This document shows, piece by piece, positions 27,095 through 36,792 of a stretch of 64,000 bases of DNA. Numbering within the stretch: the stretch's first letter is position 1; each line of letters starts with the position of its first letter. The DNA is taken from positions 1 through 64,000 of the forward strand of contig JASJCB010000011.1 in the NCBI GenBank assembly GCA_030066195.1, read 5' to 3'. A program made the position numbers and the translations under genes. Origin of the DNA: Acidobacteriota bacterium (GTDB taxonomy: Bacteria; Acidobacteriota; Holophagae; Acanthopleuribacterales; Acanthopleuribacteraceae). The notes beneath the pieces were generated by a model. It saw nothing but the letters and a program-made list of their open reading frames with translations. It did no database searches and was not told where the DNA came from.

Positions 27095-30000
27095 ATGGAT
27101 ATCAAAAACGTTGAAGCCACTTACAAACTCTCTCCCACGCAACTGGCGGTGCTACAGCGCGTCATCGCAGAGGACGAGACCGGCGGCGCCGTTGACTGGC
27201 GCACCCACGAGTTGATCGGAGACCTGAACCCCGACAGGTTACAAGCCGCCTTCCAAAACCTGGTGGACGAAACCCCGGTTTTGAGAAACCTGGTGCTTTG
27301 GCAGAATATGGAAACCCCCTTACAGGTGGTTTGCCGCAAACTACCCGTGAAGCCCGAGATCGTCGACTGGTCCGGGATCCCCGAGGAGAAGTTGGAGCAG
27401 ACGCTGGAACAATTCCTGGCCGAAACCTCGACCGGGACCCTCAGCCCTTCGAAACCGCCGCTTTACCGGTTATCCCTATGCACCACCGCCGGAAAACGAT
27501 CCTGGCTGGTCTTCAGTTGGCATCGGTTGATTCTGGACCACCGCTCCGCGCGCCTGGCTTTCAACCGTCTCCTACAACTCTTGGAGGGACCCGGCAATCA
27601 GGCGCCCGCGCCCGTCGCGTCCTATCAGCAGTATACCGCTTCTTTGGCCCGTATCGATGCGGCGGCGGCCGAGACTTTCTGGAACACGGCGATCAAGCGG
27701 GAGGATGAGGACGAAAAAAAGACCGTTCCCGCCGTTCAAAATGAACCCGTCAGCCTGTCCGGCCGACTGCCCGAACCATTGTCCGCCTTGTGCGAACGTA
27801 TGAACCTGACTGACGATACCCTCATCGTCGGCCTGGTCAAACCCGTCCTTTCCCGTCTGGGTTTGAAAACCGCGAACCTGGGTCTGGCCATGGACCACTT
27901 TCGATCCGGCCGGGAACCCGCCACGCTGGGCCCCATGCCGCAAGCCATACCTTTCGGCCCGAATCCCAAGACCGGCGCCACGGCTGAGTCATGGCTTGCC
28001 GAAGCAAAAACCTACCTGGACCGGGCGCGTCCCATGGTGCATCACCTCCCTGCCGACCTGGCCGCAAGACCCGTGGAGATCATGGTGCGCGTGAATCCTC
28101 AACAAGATGAGATCCATGCAAAGGCCGGCATGGTTATGGGCCGTCATGCAACCAGCGAAACGACATCCCCGCTGAACATTTCCGTATGGACCGAAGAACC
28201 CTGCTGGCGATTGACCGTGGAAGGCGATCCCAAATGGATCGGCGCCGATCTCCTGCAAGCGCTGCCTGACATCCTGTCGGCGAGTTTCGATGCTCTTTGC
28301 CGCAATACCGAAACGCCCATGAACCAACTACCGCTGATGACACCGGACCAGAGGCAAACCATCCTAACGCAATGGGGACAAGCCGAAACCGATTCGAGGA
28401 ACCTGTTAGTGCCTGACGCGATCTCGCACCAGGCGGCGCAAACGCCCGACGACACCGCCCTGGTCTACGATCCTGAAGGCCGCTATGACAACTCGGACGG
28501 CTTGATCCGCATGACCTATGCCGAACTCAACGGCCGCGCCAACCAACTGGCGCACCATCTCACCGCCATGGGCGTGGGTCCCGGCGTCATGGTAGGCGTA
28601 TTCATGGACCGCTGCCCCGAGATCGCCGTCTGCGGCCTGGCCGTTTTCAAAGCGGGCGGCGTCTTTATGCCCCTGGACCCGGAACAGCCCTATGAACGCC
28701 TTGCCGCCATGATGGAAGACGGGCAACCCGCCCTGTTATTGATAAAAGAAGAATTCGAAGAAAAGCTGCCCACCACATGGGCCCAAGTGGTGTTCGTCGA
28801 CGCGGATTGGGACACCATGATCGCCTTCAACAGCGAGGAAGACCCCCAAACCGTCATCCACCCGGAACTGCCGGCTTATGTGATCTACACCTCCGGTTCT
28901 ACCGGAAAACCCAAGGGATCCCGCATCAGCGCGGGTTCACTGGCCAACCTGTGCCATTGGTATAACGCCTACTTCGAGATCGGCCCCGGCGACCGGGTGA
29001 TTCAAGCCATCCCCGTCGGCTTCGACGCCTCCATTAAAAATGTCTACGCGCCCATGATGTGCGGAGGTACCTGCGTACTCGCGGCCAACGGCCCCTATGA
29101 CGATCAGATCATGCTGCGCACCATCCAATCACAAGCAGTAGTTCTCATGAACTGCGTGCCAAGCATGTTCTACCCAGTTCTTGCACTGTCCTCCAAACAG
29201 AATTACGAACCATTACAAAGCCTGCGCTATGTCGCGCTGGGCGGAGAACCCACCGACCTCGAGCGCCTGAGGCCCTGGTTCCACGCTCCTTCCTGCCAGG
29301 TCACCTATGTCAATATCTACGGTCCCACCGAGGCCACCGATACTGTCCTGGCCTGGAAGGCCGTCAACCAGAAGGAAACCACCGACAATCCCATCGGGCG
29401 GCCGGTGGCGGGCGCGCATATTACCATCCTTGACGGCAATCTACAGCCCCTGCCCCCAGGCGTAGGCGGCAACCTGATGATCGCGGGGCCCGGCCTGGCC
29501 CAGGATTACCTGAACCAACCGGCGCTGACCGCCGCCCGCTTCCTACCCGATCCTTTCGGCGACGGCGGCCGTATTTACGACACCGGCGACCGCGCGGCCT
29601 GGCGTCCTGACGGCACCGTCCAATTCCTGGGCCGCCGCGATTATCAACTCAAGCGACGCGGCTTCCGCATCGAGCCCGGTGAAATTGAAAACACCTTGCT
29701 TTCCCACCCCGGCATTCGCGAAACCGTGGTCACGGCGCGTATCGATGAAGCGCGCCAGGAAACACGGCTCATCGCCTATTACGTCCCTGTTCACGCCGAT
29801 GAAAGCGACGATCTTGCCCTCAAAGATTTTCTGGGCGATAAGTTACCGGCTTATATGATTCCCGACCTCTTCATGGCCCTGGACGCCATGCCGCAAACCC
29901 ACACCGGCAAAATTGACCGCAAAGCGCTACCCGACCCTGACGAGCAAGTTAGCCAAAAAGACTACCAGCCGCCCGGCAACTGGATCGAAGAACAGATTGC

Positions 30001-33000
30001 CTTGATCTGGGCCGATCTTCTCAATGTAGACCGAATCGGCGCCGCCGACCGCTTCTTCGACCTGGGCGGTCATTCACTGCTGGCAACACAGGTCATCTCC
30101 CGTATTCGCGATATCTTCAAGGTAGAACTGTCTTTGCAGGACTTCTTTCAATCGCCGACCATTGTGCACCTGGCCCGGCGCGTCCAGGCCGCTTCCGCCG
30201 AAAACAGCGGGGAGGAAGCCTTCATCGTTCCCGTGGACCGACAGGATGTTTTGCCCGCATCGTTCGCCCAACAGCGACTGTGGTTTTTGGACCGTTTGGA
30301 AGGCGCTAACCCCGCCTACATTGTCCACGCGGCCCTGGGCATGGAGGGTCCGCTGAATGTGGACGCCTTGGAGCGGGCCGCGCTTGCCCTGGCCCAACGC
30401 CACGAGGTGCTGCGGACGACCTTTGCCTCGTGCAACGGTGAACCGATCCAGGTGATTCATCCCGAACTACCCGGCTACTTCCAAAGGGTTGACCTCAGCG
30501 ACCTGGATGAGGCGGCGCGATATGCGGCTTCGCAACAATATACCTCCCGAAAACAATTAAAACCCATGGATCTGGAGACCGGCCCGCTTGCGCGCATCAC
30601 CGTCATCCGCATGCAGGAGAACCGGCATGTGCTGGTGATCACCATGCACCATATCATTTCCGACGCCTGGTCCATGGGCGTTCTGATCAAGGAACTGAGC
30701 GCGCTCTACACCGATTTTGCCGCGGGTCGCACCCCGAACCTGCCGCCCCTGCCCATACAGTATGCCGATTTTGCCGCCTGGCAGCGCGCCTGGTTGGCCG
30801 GAGGCGTTCGCGAAAAGCAATTGGCGTACTGGGTCAACCAACTCGGCGGAGCGCCTTCTTTACTGGAATTGCCTACAGATCGGCCCCGCCCTCCCGTACA
30901 AACGTCTAACGGCGACTACCTTCACGTTCTGCTGGAAAGCGAGTTCACAACACAATTGGAACAGTTGGGCCGAGACCGGGGCGCCACCCTGTTCATGACG
31001 CTGTTGGCCGGCTTCAACCTGTTGGCCTCACGCTATACCGGCCAACGCGACATCTGCCTGGGCGTGCCCGTGGCCAACCGCAACCGCCGTGAGATCGAGC
31101 CGCTGATCGGTTTTTTCGTCAACACGCTGGTCGTTCGCGGTGATTTGTCCGGCAATCCCAACTTCATGGAACTGCTGGACCGGATTCGCCAGGTAACCCT
31201 GGACGCTTATCAAAACCAGGACCTCCCCTTCGAGCAGTTGGTAGAAGCGTTACAACCCGCCAGAATGCGCGATCGAAGTCCGCTTTTCCAGGTGATTATC
31301 GGCTTGGGTCAAGCGGACGACACGAATATGACATTGCCCGATATTGAATTTTTCCCGGTTGCCGTGGAAGACGATGCGGCCAAGTTCGACATCACCGTGG
31401 CCCTGGACCCGCACCCGGACGGCATGCTGCTGGGGTTCGAATTCAACACCGATCTCTACGATCACGGCACCATCGAAACCATGGCGAGGCGTTTCCGGGA
31501 ACTGTTGATCAGCATTGCCCGTAACCCGGAGCGGCCCATTGACAGCTTCTCCCTGCTCTCCGAGGACGAAAAGGTGCGGCAAACGGCCCTATGCCGGGGC
31601 AAAACCGCTCCTCTTCCCTTCCAAAGCTTCCCCGCCATGGTGGCCGCACAAGCCGCGCAAACGCCCGCGACGCCGGCCCTCATGGCCTGGGATGACCAGG
31701 ACCGCTTGCAAACCATGACCTATGCAGAACTGGATCAGGCCGCCAACCGTACGGCCCGTTACCTGCGTGAAAACGGCATGCAAACCGGCGACATCGTGGG
31801 TCTCTGCCTGAAGCCCGGATGCGACATGATCGTAAGCCTGTTGGCCGTGCTGAAAGCGGGCGGCGCCTACCTGCCCCTGGACCCCGACTACCCCACCGAA
31901 CGGCTCAACTTCCTCCTAAAGGACTCCGGTCTTCAGTTGCTCATCACTCAAGAAGACGCCCTGTCCTCATTGCCCGGCTACGAACTCTCCTTCATGCAAA
32001 CATTGGTTTTGGACGAGGAGCGGGAAACACTTGCGCGACAATCCGCGGCCCCCTTATCTTTCAAACCGGATGCGGCGCTGCCCGCCTACGTCATTTATAC
32101 ATCCGGATCAACCGGCAGGCCGAAGGGCGCCCAATTGCACCACGCGGGCCTTGTCAATCTCATCGTGGAACAGTCCGCCATCTTCCGGGTTGCGCCCGGA
32201 GACAGGGTGCTGCAATTGGCCTCTTTAAGTTTTGACGCCTCCATATCCGAAATAGGCATGACACTGGGCAGCGGCGCTACCCTGCTGTTGCTGCCCGCGG
32301 AGCGGCGCATGCCGGATGCCCGGTTTGCACAATTCCTTATAGACGAGAAGGTCAACCGTCTTACCATGCCGCCGTCGGTTCTGGCTCAATTGCCGGAAGG
32401 CGCCTACCCCGATCTGCAAACCCTGATCGTAGCCGGTGAAGCCTGTCCGCCCGCCCTTGCCGAAACCTGGACGGCGGATCGGCACTTTGTCAACGCCTAC
32501 GGCCCTACCGAGACCACGGTTTGCGCCACGACCAAAGTTTGTACTCAAGCATCGGACATCCAATCGATCGGCAAACCCATCGGCAATGTGGCCGTGCATG
32601 TTATGGACAACGCTTTCCAAGCGGCGCCCGCGGGTATTTACGGCGAGTTATGCCTGTCGGGCACGAGCCTGGCTTTCGGCTACCTGGGTCGGCCTGCCTT
32701 GACCGCGACCGCCTTCGTGCCCAATCCCTTCTCCGGCGAGGGCGAACGCATGTACCGCACCGGCGACCGGGCCAAACTGAACGCCGCCGGCGAGCTTATT
32801 TTTGCCGGTCGCATCGACCATCAGGTCAAACTACGCGGTTTCCGTATCGAGACCGGCGAGATCGAGGCGGTCTTGAACCGGCATGCCGCCGTGTCGGAAA
32901 CCGTTGCCATGGTGCGTACGGACGAGACCGGCGAGAGCGCCTTGCTCGCCTGGTACAAGCCGAATGACGGAACCGTTGAGCCCTCCGAATTGCGGCAATA

Positions 33001-34243
33001 CCTGGCAGAATACCTGCCCAACTACATGATTCCGGCACACCTGATTCCGCTGGAAACCATGCCGCTTACCCCCAACGGCAAGATCGATCGCAAAGCCCTA
33101 CCCGACCCGGACACCGCGACAACGGGCAGCGCGGCGCCGGCCAGGGATCTTGTCGAATTGGAACTGATCAGGATTTGGGAAGATATTCTAAACCTGAAAG
33201 GTATCGGCGTACACGACAACTTCTTCGAATTGGGCGGACACTCGCTGGTGGCCACGCGCCTGCTGGCCGCCGTTCACGAGCGTTTCAACCGGGAACTGCA
33301 AGTGAACCAACTCTTCCAGGCGCCGACCCCGGCCGAGCTGGCGGCCTTGCTGGGCGAGCGTACCGAGGCACAACCCTCCGTATTGGTGCCCTTGCGGCAG
33401 GAGGGAAGTCAAACGCCGCTGTTCCTGGTCCACCCTGTCGGCGGCAATGTCTTTTGTTACGCCCACCTCGCGCGAAGCCTGCCCGAGGATCTTCCGGTTT
33501 ACGGTTTGCGTTCCCCCCATTTGTTCCGGAGCGAAGGCCCCGAAAATGCCGAGCAACTGGCCGCGCTTTATATTGAAGCCATACGCTCCGTGTGTCCGAA
33601 CGGCCCCTACCGGTTGGGCGGTTGGTCTATGGGCGGCTTGATCGCATACGAAATGGCCGCGCAACTCACATCGGCCGGCGAAGCCGTCGAACACCTCATG
33701 CTCATCGACACCTACCCGCCCAATCCCGATCCGAATTACGATGACCATAAGTTGATCCATCTCTTTGTCACGGATTTGGGTGCACTACAGGGAAAGGAAC
33801 TGCACGCCCTAACGGAGTCATTGAAGCAGAGTCAACCCGATACCTTCCTGGACGTTATTCTGGAAAATACACGTGGCCGAGGCCTTTTCCCCGATTACTT
33901 CGGTAAGCGGGAACTGGCCGGTATGTGGTCGACCTTCAAGATTCATTACCGGATCCAGGCCGAATATAAGCCGCGGCCATATGCCGGCGAAGTGTGTTAC
34001 ACAAGAGCCGCCGACGCAATGCCCGCCGGCAAACAGGGACTGATCGGCAATATGTGGCGCAAAGCCAAACACAACCTAAGCGACCCACGCGGGCAATGGC
34101 GCTCGCTGGCCAGCCGGTTACACGATCGGGAAGTGCCCGGAAATCACCATAGCATCCTCGCCGCGTCCTCCGTGACCCAACTGGCCGACATCATTGCCCG
34201 CCACCTCCGGCAGGAGAACCGGCAAGCAGCGGCGGCAAACTGA
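27095..34243 (+). CDS. NRPS 3: C*-A-T-C-A-T-TE (terminal module)
   Basis: 2,382 residues. The N-terminal domain (about 8-430) has the length and order of a condensation domain, but its motif reads W-H143-R144-LIL-D148-H149: the catalytic second His is Arg and the Gly is His. A6 gives DAKNVLIDTK, unassigned, with Lys at position 239. T6 carries Ser994. C7 is intact (H1185-H1186). A7 gives DASTIAAVCK, aromatic-type (Tyr/Phe). T7 carries Ser2050. The type I thioesterase (about 2100-2365) has nucleophile Ser2178 in GWSMGG and a late GNHHS supplying His, so it releases the peptide by hydrolysis or cyclisation; a Thr hydroxyl would allow a depsipeptide ring. The ATG at 27095 follows GAGG and GAAG. 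This is the last gene of the NRPS operon. Confidence 0.95.
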   Translation: MDIKNVEATYKLSPTQLAVLQRVIAEDETGGAVDWRTHELIGDLNPDRLQAAFQNLVDETPVLRNLVLWQNMETPLQVVCRKLPVKPEIVDWSGIPEEKLEQTLEQFLAETSTGTLSPSKPPLYRLSLCTTAGKRSWLVFSWHRLILDHRSARLAFNRLLQLLEGPGNQAPAPVASYQQYTASLARIDAAAAETFWNTAIKREDEDEKKTVPAVQNEPVSLSGRLPEPLSALCERMNLTDDTLIVGLVKPVLSRLGLKTANLGLAMDHFRSGREPATLGPMPQAIPFGPNPKTGATAESWLAEAKTYLDRARPMVHHLPADLAARPVEIMVRVNPQQDEIHAKAGMVMGRHATSETTSPLNISVWTEEPCWRLTVEGDPKWIGADLLQALPDILSASFDALCRNTETPMNQLPLMTPDQRQTILTQWGQAETDSRNLLVPDAISHQAAQTPDDTALVYDPEGRYDNSDGLIRMTYAELNGRANQLAHHLTAMGVGPGVMVGVFMDRCPEIAVCGLAVFKAGGVFMPLDPEQPYERLAAMMEDGQPALLLIKEEFEEKLPTTWAQVVFVDADWDTMIAFNSEEDPQTVIHPELPAYVIYTSGSTGKPKGSRISAGSLANLCHWYNAYFEIGPGDRVIQAIPVGFDASIKNVYAPMMCGGTCVLAANGPYDDQIMLRTIQSQAVVLMNCVPSMFYPVLALSSKQNYEPLQSLRYVALGGEPTDLERLRPWFHAPSCQVTYVNIYGPTEATDTVLAWKAVNQKETTDNPIGRPVAGAHITILDGNLQPLPPGVGGNLMIAGPGLAQDYLNQPALTAARFLPDPFGDGGRIYDTGDRAAWRPDGTVQFLGRRDYQLKRRGFRIEPGEIENTLLSHPGIRETVVTARIDEARQETRLIAYYVPVHADESDDLALKDFLGDKLPAYMIPDLFMALDAMPQTHTGKIDRKALPDPDEQVSQKDYQPPGNWIEEQIALIWADLLNVDRIGAADRFFDLGGHSLLATQVISRIRDIFKVELSLQDFFQSPTIVHLARRVQAASAENSGEEAFIVPVDRQDVLPASFAQQRLWFLDRLEGANPAYIVHAALGMEGPLNVDALERAALALAQRHEVLRTTFASCNGEPIQVIHPELPGYFQRVDLSDLDEAARYAASQQYTSRKQLKPMDLETGPLARITVIRMQENRHVLVITMHHIISDAWSMGVLIKELSALYTDFAAGRTPNLPPLPIQYADFAAWQRAWLAGGVREKQLAYWVNQLGGAPSLLELPTDRPRPPVQTSNGDYLHVLLESEFTTQLEQLGRDRGATLFMTLLAGFNLLASRYTGQRDICLGVPVANRNRREIEPLIGFFVNTLVVRGDLSGNPNFMELLDRIRQVTLDAYQNQDLPFEQLVEALQPARMRDRSPLFQVIIGLGQADDTNMTLPDIEFFPVAVEDDAAKFDITVALDPHPDGMLLGFEFNTDLYDHGTIETMARRFRELLISIARNPERPIDSFSLLSEDEKVRQTALCRGKTAPLPFQSFPAMVAAQAAQTPATPALMAWDDQDRLQTMTYAELDQAANRTARYLRENGMQTGDIVGLCLKPGCDMIVSLLAVLKAGGAYLPLDPDYPTERLNFLLKDSGLQLLITQEDALSSLPGYELSFMQTLVLDEERETLARQSAAPLSFKPDAALPAYVIYTSGSTGRPKGAQLHHAGLVNLIVEQSAIFRVAPGDRVLQLASLSFDASISEIGMTLGSGATLLLLPAERRMPDARFAQFLIDEKVNRLTMPPSVLAQLPEGAYPDLQTLIVAGEACPPALAETWTADRHFVNAYGPTETTVCATTKVCTQASDIQSIGKPIGNVAVHVMDNAFQAAPAGIYGELCLSGTSLAFGYLGRPALTATAFVPNPFSGEGERMYRTGDRAKLNAAGELIFAGRIDHQVKLRGFRIETGEIEAVLNRHAAVSETVAMVRTDETGESALLAWYKPNDGTVEPSELRQYLAEYLPNYMIPAHLIPLETMPLTPNGKIDRKALPDPDTATTGSAAPARDLVELELIRIWEDILNLKGIGVHDNFFELGGHSLVATRLLAAVHERFNRELQVNQLFQAPTPAELAALLGERTEAQPSVLVPLRQEGSQTPLFLVHPVGGNVFCYAHLARSLPEDLPVYGLRSPHLFRSEGPENAEQLAALYIEAIRSVCPNGPYRLGGWSMGGLIAYEMAAQLTSAGEAVEHLMLIDTYPPNPDPNYDDHKLIHLFVTDLGALQGKELHALTESLKQSQPDTFLDVILENTRGRGLFPDYFGKRELAGMWSTFKIHYRIQAEYKPRPYAGEVCYTRAADAMPAGKQGLIGNMWRKAKHNLSDPRGQWRSLASRLHDREVPGNHHSILAASSVTQLADIIARHLRQENRQAAAAN

Positions 34244-34262
34244 ATATGGTCGACTTTTCACA

Positions 34263-34291
34263 TCTCCGGCGAGCGAAGCTTTCGCCGGAGA
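34263..34291 (+). terminator. Inverted repeat after the NRPS operon
   Basis: TCTCCGGCGA (34263-34272) and TCGCCGGAGA (34282-34291) form a perfect 10-bp stem with a 9-nt loop, 20 nt after the NRPS 3 stop. No U-run follows, so it may stall polymerase or protect the 3' end rather than be a classical terminator. Confidence 0.45.
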
Positions 34292-34459
34292 CCTGATACG
34301 AGCCATGAGATCCGGCCTTCATGAATAACAGAAGCTGAATCCTTCCCTGATCAATTGTTCCCCTAAAATAAAACATCCGCACCGCCTTATCGTTACACGC
34401 GGCTTTTCTTGACATCTGCCGAAAGCTTGCGATGATATAAGGAGAAAACGGAGGAAAGC

Positions 34460-34849
34460 GTGCTGGACCAAATCGATTACGTCATGATTACCGTGTCGAA
34501 TATGCAACGTTCGATCGCCTTTTACCGGGATATGTTGGGCTTCGACCTGAAATTCCATTCGGAAGGATGGACCGAACTGGCCACCGGATCGACCGTGCTG
34601 GTCTTACAGGGAGGCGGTGCGCCGCAACCCTCTCGTGAAGCCGAGTTCCAGGGGGCTCCGGTAGCCGGCAGTTGTTCCATCGGTTTCCTGGTTTTCGATG
34701 TAGACCAACTCTACGAAGCATTGACCGAAAAGGGCGTTTATTTCACCATGCCGCCGGTTACCCGCTCGGAAGGGATCAAGATGGCCGTATGTCACGACCC
34801 TGACGGGATATCGATTACCTTTACCACAAGAACAGATATGTCGGATTGA
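34460..34849 (+). CDS. VOC-superfamily (glyoxalase-like) protein
   Basis: 129 residues with one paired beta-alpha-beta-beta-beta unit: IDYVMITVSNMQRSIAFYRDMLGF at the start and DPDGISITF at the end. The usual first metal ligand (His in IDHV) is Tyr, and the C-terminal Glu of DPDGNxIE is Thr. Metal-dependent catalysis in the glyoxalase or dioxygenase manner is therefore doubtful, and a binding or resistance-type role is possible. Translation starts at GTG 34460, 5 nt after GGAGG. It lies 217 nt behind the NRPS operon on the same strand, and whether it belongs to that operon is unclear. Confidence 0.75.
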   Translation: MLDQIDYVMITVSNMQRSIAFYRDMLGFDLKFHSEGWTELATGSTVLVLQGGGAPQPSREAEFQGAPVAGSCSIGFLVFDVDQLYEALTEKGVYFTMPPVTRSEGIKMAVCHDPDGISITFTTRTDMSD

Positions 34850-35120
34850 CGGTTTTACAGAAAATCGACAACGTTCGTCTGAGATATTTCTATGACAGCA
34901 TACTTTTCTCTATGAGAATCTTGTTAGACTGGGTTTTTGATTGGACTAATATACTCTTTTTGTACATAATTGCTTAAACATGTGAAATAGATGCCATGTG
35001 ACAATAAATAAGCACCTGCCTAATCGATGACAAGCAAAGCATTCCGATGAACCTAAGTACGGAAAACGCTCGCCTTATATCATTCGATCTGCATGTAAAA
35101 CTACAATCAGGAGATTTTCG

Positions 35121-36140
35121 ATGAAATCATTGATTGCCTTAGGCCTTTTTGCCTCTGCTTTATGCCCCCTTATCGCCGCAAATGACCCCGCTTTCACCGA
35201 TAAACCCCTCAACCACGATATCCCCGCAGATAAGTTTGCCAACGTCCTGGCCTATCGCCTGGTGATGGAAGAACCCACTGTTCTGGAGAATGTGGAAGTC
35301 AACTTCTGGCAGGATCGCAAGATCGTTTCCTCCGAATTCTTCAAGCACGAGGAAGCAGGTACCGAGTTCATGCTGTTCCTCTACGGCTTCGATGTGGACC
35401 TGACCGTCAACCTTTTCGACAAACACGGCAAGGACCAGTCTCCCCTGTATGTCCAGGTGAGGGTCAACAACAAAAATATCGCCATCCTGCCCTTTGAAGC
35501 CTTCCTGATGATGAGCGAAGGTGAGAAAGAAAACTTTAACAGGAACATGACCATGCTGCTGGGCTACGAAGCCCACTTCAATCTGGAACCCGCGCGCCTA
35601 CAACGGGTCCGAGCCAAAACCAACCCCGATTTGTACGCCTGCTATGACGATTGTGACGACGAGTTCCGCAACTGCACGGATGACGATTATATCTGCGACA
35701 TCATCTTCGACTATTGCGAACAGGATTGCGAACTGGAATACGGCGATGACAGCGACGGCGACGGCATCTCGGACTACTACGACAACTGCCCGTCGGTTTC
35801 CAATCCCAACCAGGCAAACTGCGACGGCGACAGCTTGGGCGACGCCTGCGACAGCGACAATTCCTGGGTAACCTACGGCGCCACGGTCAACGTACTGAAG
35901 AGCACCACGACGTTGTACACCACCTGCGGAACTACCTGGTGGTCGCACCACAACACCTGGTTCCAGTACAAGCAATTCACCTACGACCGGGTGCAAACCC
36001 GCACCCGTCATTTTTGTAACGGCCCCTCCCTCACCTACACGGTAGTCCTGGGTCAAACCTACGGCAGTTGCTACCAGGACACCTACATTCCCTGCTACGG
36101 CGGCTATGCACCGTACGTCGGTCCTCCCTGCTCCCCGTAA
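35121..36140 (+). CDS. Secreted Cys-rich protein with thrombospondin type 3-like repeat
   Basis: 339 residues with a signal peptide (1-20, cleavage near LIAAND). Residues 20-175 form an unrecognised domain. Residues about 176-215 are rich in Asp and Cys, and about 213-250 carry [15 protein letters not shown] and [14 protein letters not shown], the calcium-binding type 3 thrombospondin pattern. The C-terminal 90 residues are rich in Thr, Tyr, Trp and Cys (at least six Cys) and probably fold with disulphides. AGGAG precedes the ATG and a strong terminator follows, so it is probably transcribed alone. The upstream 270 nt are AT-rich and contain its promoter but no gene. I know no function for the family. 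Confidence 0.75.
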   Translation: MKSLIALGLFASALCPLIAANDPAFTDKPLNHDIPADKFANVLAYRLVMEEPTVLENVEVNFWQDRKIVSSEFFKHEEAGTEFMLFLYGFDVDLTVNLFDKHGKDQSPLYVQVRVNNKNIAILPFEAFLMMSEGEKENFNRNMTMLLGYEAHFNLEPARLQRVRAKTNPDLYACYDDCDDEFRNCTDDDYICDIIFDYCEQDCELEYGDDSDGDGISDYYDNCPSVSNPNQANCDGDSLGDACDSDNSWVTYGATVNVLKSTTTLYTTCGTTWWSHHNTWFQYKQFTYDRVQTRTRHFCNGPSLTYTVVLGQTYGSCYQDTYIPCYGGYAPYVGPPCSP

Positions 36141-36152
36141 TCAATAACCGAC

Positions 36153-36182
36153 ACCGCCCCGCCGGACGGCGGGGCGGTTTTC
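36153..36182 (+). terminator. Rho-independent terminator
   Basis: An 11-bp perfect GC-rich stem (ACCGCCCCGCC, 36153-36163; complement 36168-36178) with a 4-nt loop, followed by TTTTCT, 12 nt after the stop of the secreted protein gene. Confidence 0.9.
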
Positions 36183-36304
36183 TATAACCGGTTGATAGAA
36201 CGCCTTCAATATTCGGCTTGGCTACACTCGTCGTATTCGGATGATTCCCGGCAACGCCGTCACAGAAAACAATCGATCGGCCGCCCTCCTCATGCCCACG
36301 GAAA

Positions 36305-36765
36305 AACAGGGGGTACCCCGGCCGCCGCCCGATTGTCATAGAAAAAACAGGGGTCGCCCGGGCCACCCCCCCTTTCTTGCCGGCGAACTATCAGGTGGCC
36401 GGGCCGCCGCTGATTTTATTTCGAAATAGTAGGGGGTGCCCGGGCCGCGCCCTTTTTTCTTCCGGTGAACGACCCGGTGCCCGGGCCGCCATTTAATTCC
36501 TATCACAGAAGTTGGAGGTGCCCGGACCACCCTCTTTTTTCTACCCGCGAACTACCGGTCGCCCGGGCCGCCGCCGAATTTTCACAGAATAAGTAGGGGG
36601 TGCCCGGGCCACCCCCTCTTTCCCGTCGGAGAGCTACATGGTGGTCGGGCCACTGCTAAATTTTTAAAGAAGAAGTAGGGGCTGGCCGGACCGCTGCCTT
36701 TTTTTCCCGGAGAACTACCCGGTGCCCGGGACGCCGTAGGAGTCTCACAGAGATTCGAAGCTTGA
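36305..36765. repeat. Array of about 5.5 GC-rich 82-nt hairpin repeats
   Basis: The core GGGTGCCCGGGCC recurs at about 36311 (half unit), 36351, 36434, 36516, 36598 and 36680, a period of 82-83 nt. Each unit consists of two related halves of about 41 nt. One half has GGGGGTGCCCGGGCCACCCCC, itself a hairpin, followed by a pyrimidine run. The other has AACTACCCGGTGCCCGGGCCGCC followed by an AT-rich stretch ending near TCACAGA. A period of 82 is not a multiple of three, so a coding repeat is excluded. The array fills the gap between the secreted protein and the ATPase gene. It resembles REP/BIME-like intergenic elements, but I do not know this family. Confidence 0.85.
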
Positions 36766-36792
36766 TTCAGATTCCGGCAGGCCATGCATGGT

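Noticed and set aside
36305..36765. CRISPR array
   Set aside because: Unit length and degeneracy do not fit: units are imperfect, GC-hairpin rich and lack constant repeats separated by unique spacers, and no cas genes are nearby.
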